The translations under genes and the position numbers were made by a program. From positions 1 through 6,188 of the forward strand of contig JAEWRS010000049.1 in the NCBI GenBank assembly GCA_023398855.1: a stretch of DNA of 6,188 nucleotides, given 5' to 3'. How positions within the stretch are numbered: the first letter of the stretch is position 1; each line of letters opens with the position of its first letter. The notes below the pieces were generated by a model. The model did not search any database. It was not told the origin of the DNA and saw only the letters and a list, made by a program, of their open reading frames with translations. Shown piece by piece: positions 5,895 to 6,188 of this stretch. The DNA is from Bacillota bacterium (GTDB lineage Bacteria > Bacillota > Clostridia > Lachnospirales > Lachnospiraceae).

Positions 5895-6188
5895 TTATAA
5901 ATACTGGGCCAAGAGGGTTTTGACGTAGATATTTGAAAAACGACAAAACTGCTTGATGTTATGTGCGACATAGAAATTAAGATCAACAGCTAGAATGCCA
6001 GCACCGCCTTCATCTTGAGATCGGAACGCTGGCCAAGAAATCCGGAAAAGGTAAAGAGAGTAGACGAACAACGATGAAGCGCAGCTGGAAACCAGCGGTA
6101 CCTGGACCCACCTGAGGCATCAATGCGAAAAATGGAAATATGGGATTGTCTCGTTTGTAAAATGTCTTGGAAAGGCTCAGTGAAAGAT
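5895..6188 (-). pseudogene. Second decayed minus-strand coding remnant, partial
   Basis: On the minus strand the last part before a TAA at 5897-5895 reads like protein: GILAVDLNFYVAHNIKQF followed by SNIYVKTLLAQYL. Further upstream two other frames stay open for tens of codons, one from the window edge with SFTEPFQDILQTRQSHISIF and another with FALMPQVGPGTAGFQLRFI. This suggests one gene broken by at least one frameshift, lying 66 bases upstream of, and in the same direction as, the remnant at 5828-5265. I do not recognise the product. T is again the commonest base on the sense strand. Confidence 0.35.

Noticed and set aside
1..6188. CRISPR array, tRNA or rRNA genes, complete insertion sequence
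   Set aside because: No regularly spaced repeats, no tRNA-like cloverleaf, no rRNA signature, and no transposase with terminal repeats were seen by eye.

Overview
The window is dominated by an arsenic-resistance operon on the + strand: arsR (1183-1497), acr3 (1613-2674), a 39-codon small ORF (2709-2828), arsD (2935-3312), arsA (3314-5050) and a truncated arsC (from 5064). Low G+C, AAGGAGG-type ribosome binding sites and the sequence style of ArsA, ArsD and Acr3 suggest an anaerobic Firmicute (Clostridia or Negativicutes). This is inference; no rRNA or marker gene is present.

Layout. 1-144 is the 3' end of a gene with a CDCPAC motif close to its C-terminus, possibly a glycine/betaine reductase component C subunit. 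A textbook rho-independent terminator (183-213) closes it. 470-943 encodes a small exported protein of unknown function. 944-1119 holds a long imperfect hairpin and no convincing gene. A sigma-A-type promoter (1120-1148) and an imperfect palindrome (1151-1172) precede arsR. A close copy of that palindrome (1575-1597) lies before acr3, so the efflux gene probably has its own ArsR-controlled promoter or a second repression point.

How the genes work together: ArsR senses As(III)/Sb(III) and represses the operon. ArsD carries As(III) to the ArsA ATPase. Acr3 is the membrane exporter. ArsC would have reduced arsenate to arsenite, but it keeps only its N-terminal half and should be inactive. The operon as seen should handle arsenite, and arsenate only if another reductase exists elsewhere.

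From about 5265 to the end the sequence changes character. The minus strand is the coding-like strand, it is markedly T-rich, and it carries at least two broken genes with frameshifts and an internal stop. One can be pieced together into a secreted or membrane protein of about 185 residues. T-rich sense strands are typical of filamentous ssDNA phages, so a decayed inovirus-like element is one hypothesis. A chimeric or error-rich contig end is the main alternative.

The most intriguing unexplained piece is the arsR-acr3 gap. It encodes a possible 13-residue Cys/His-rich micropeptide (MCYCHRSCRCHVP) in frame with arsR just after two stop codons, and overlaps two competing RNA hairpins. It could be a leader peptide for acr3 or the remnant of a longer ArsR tail.
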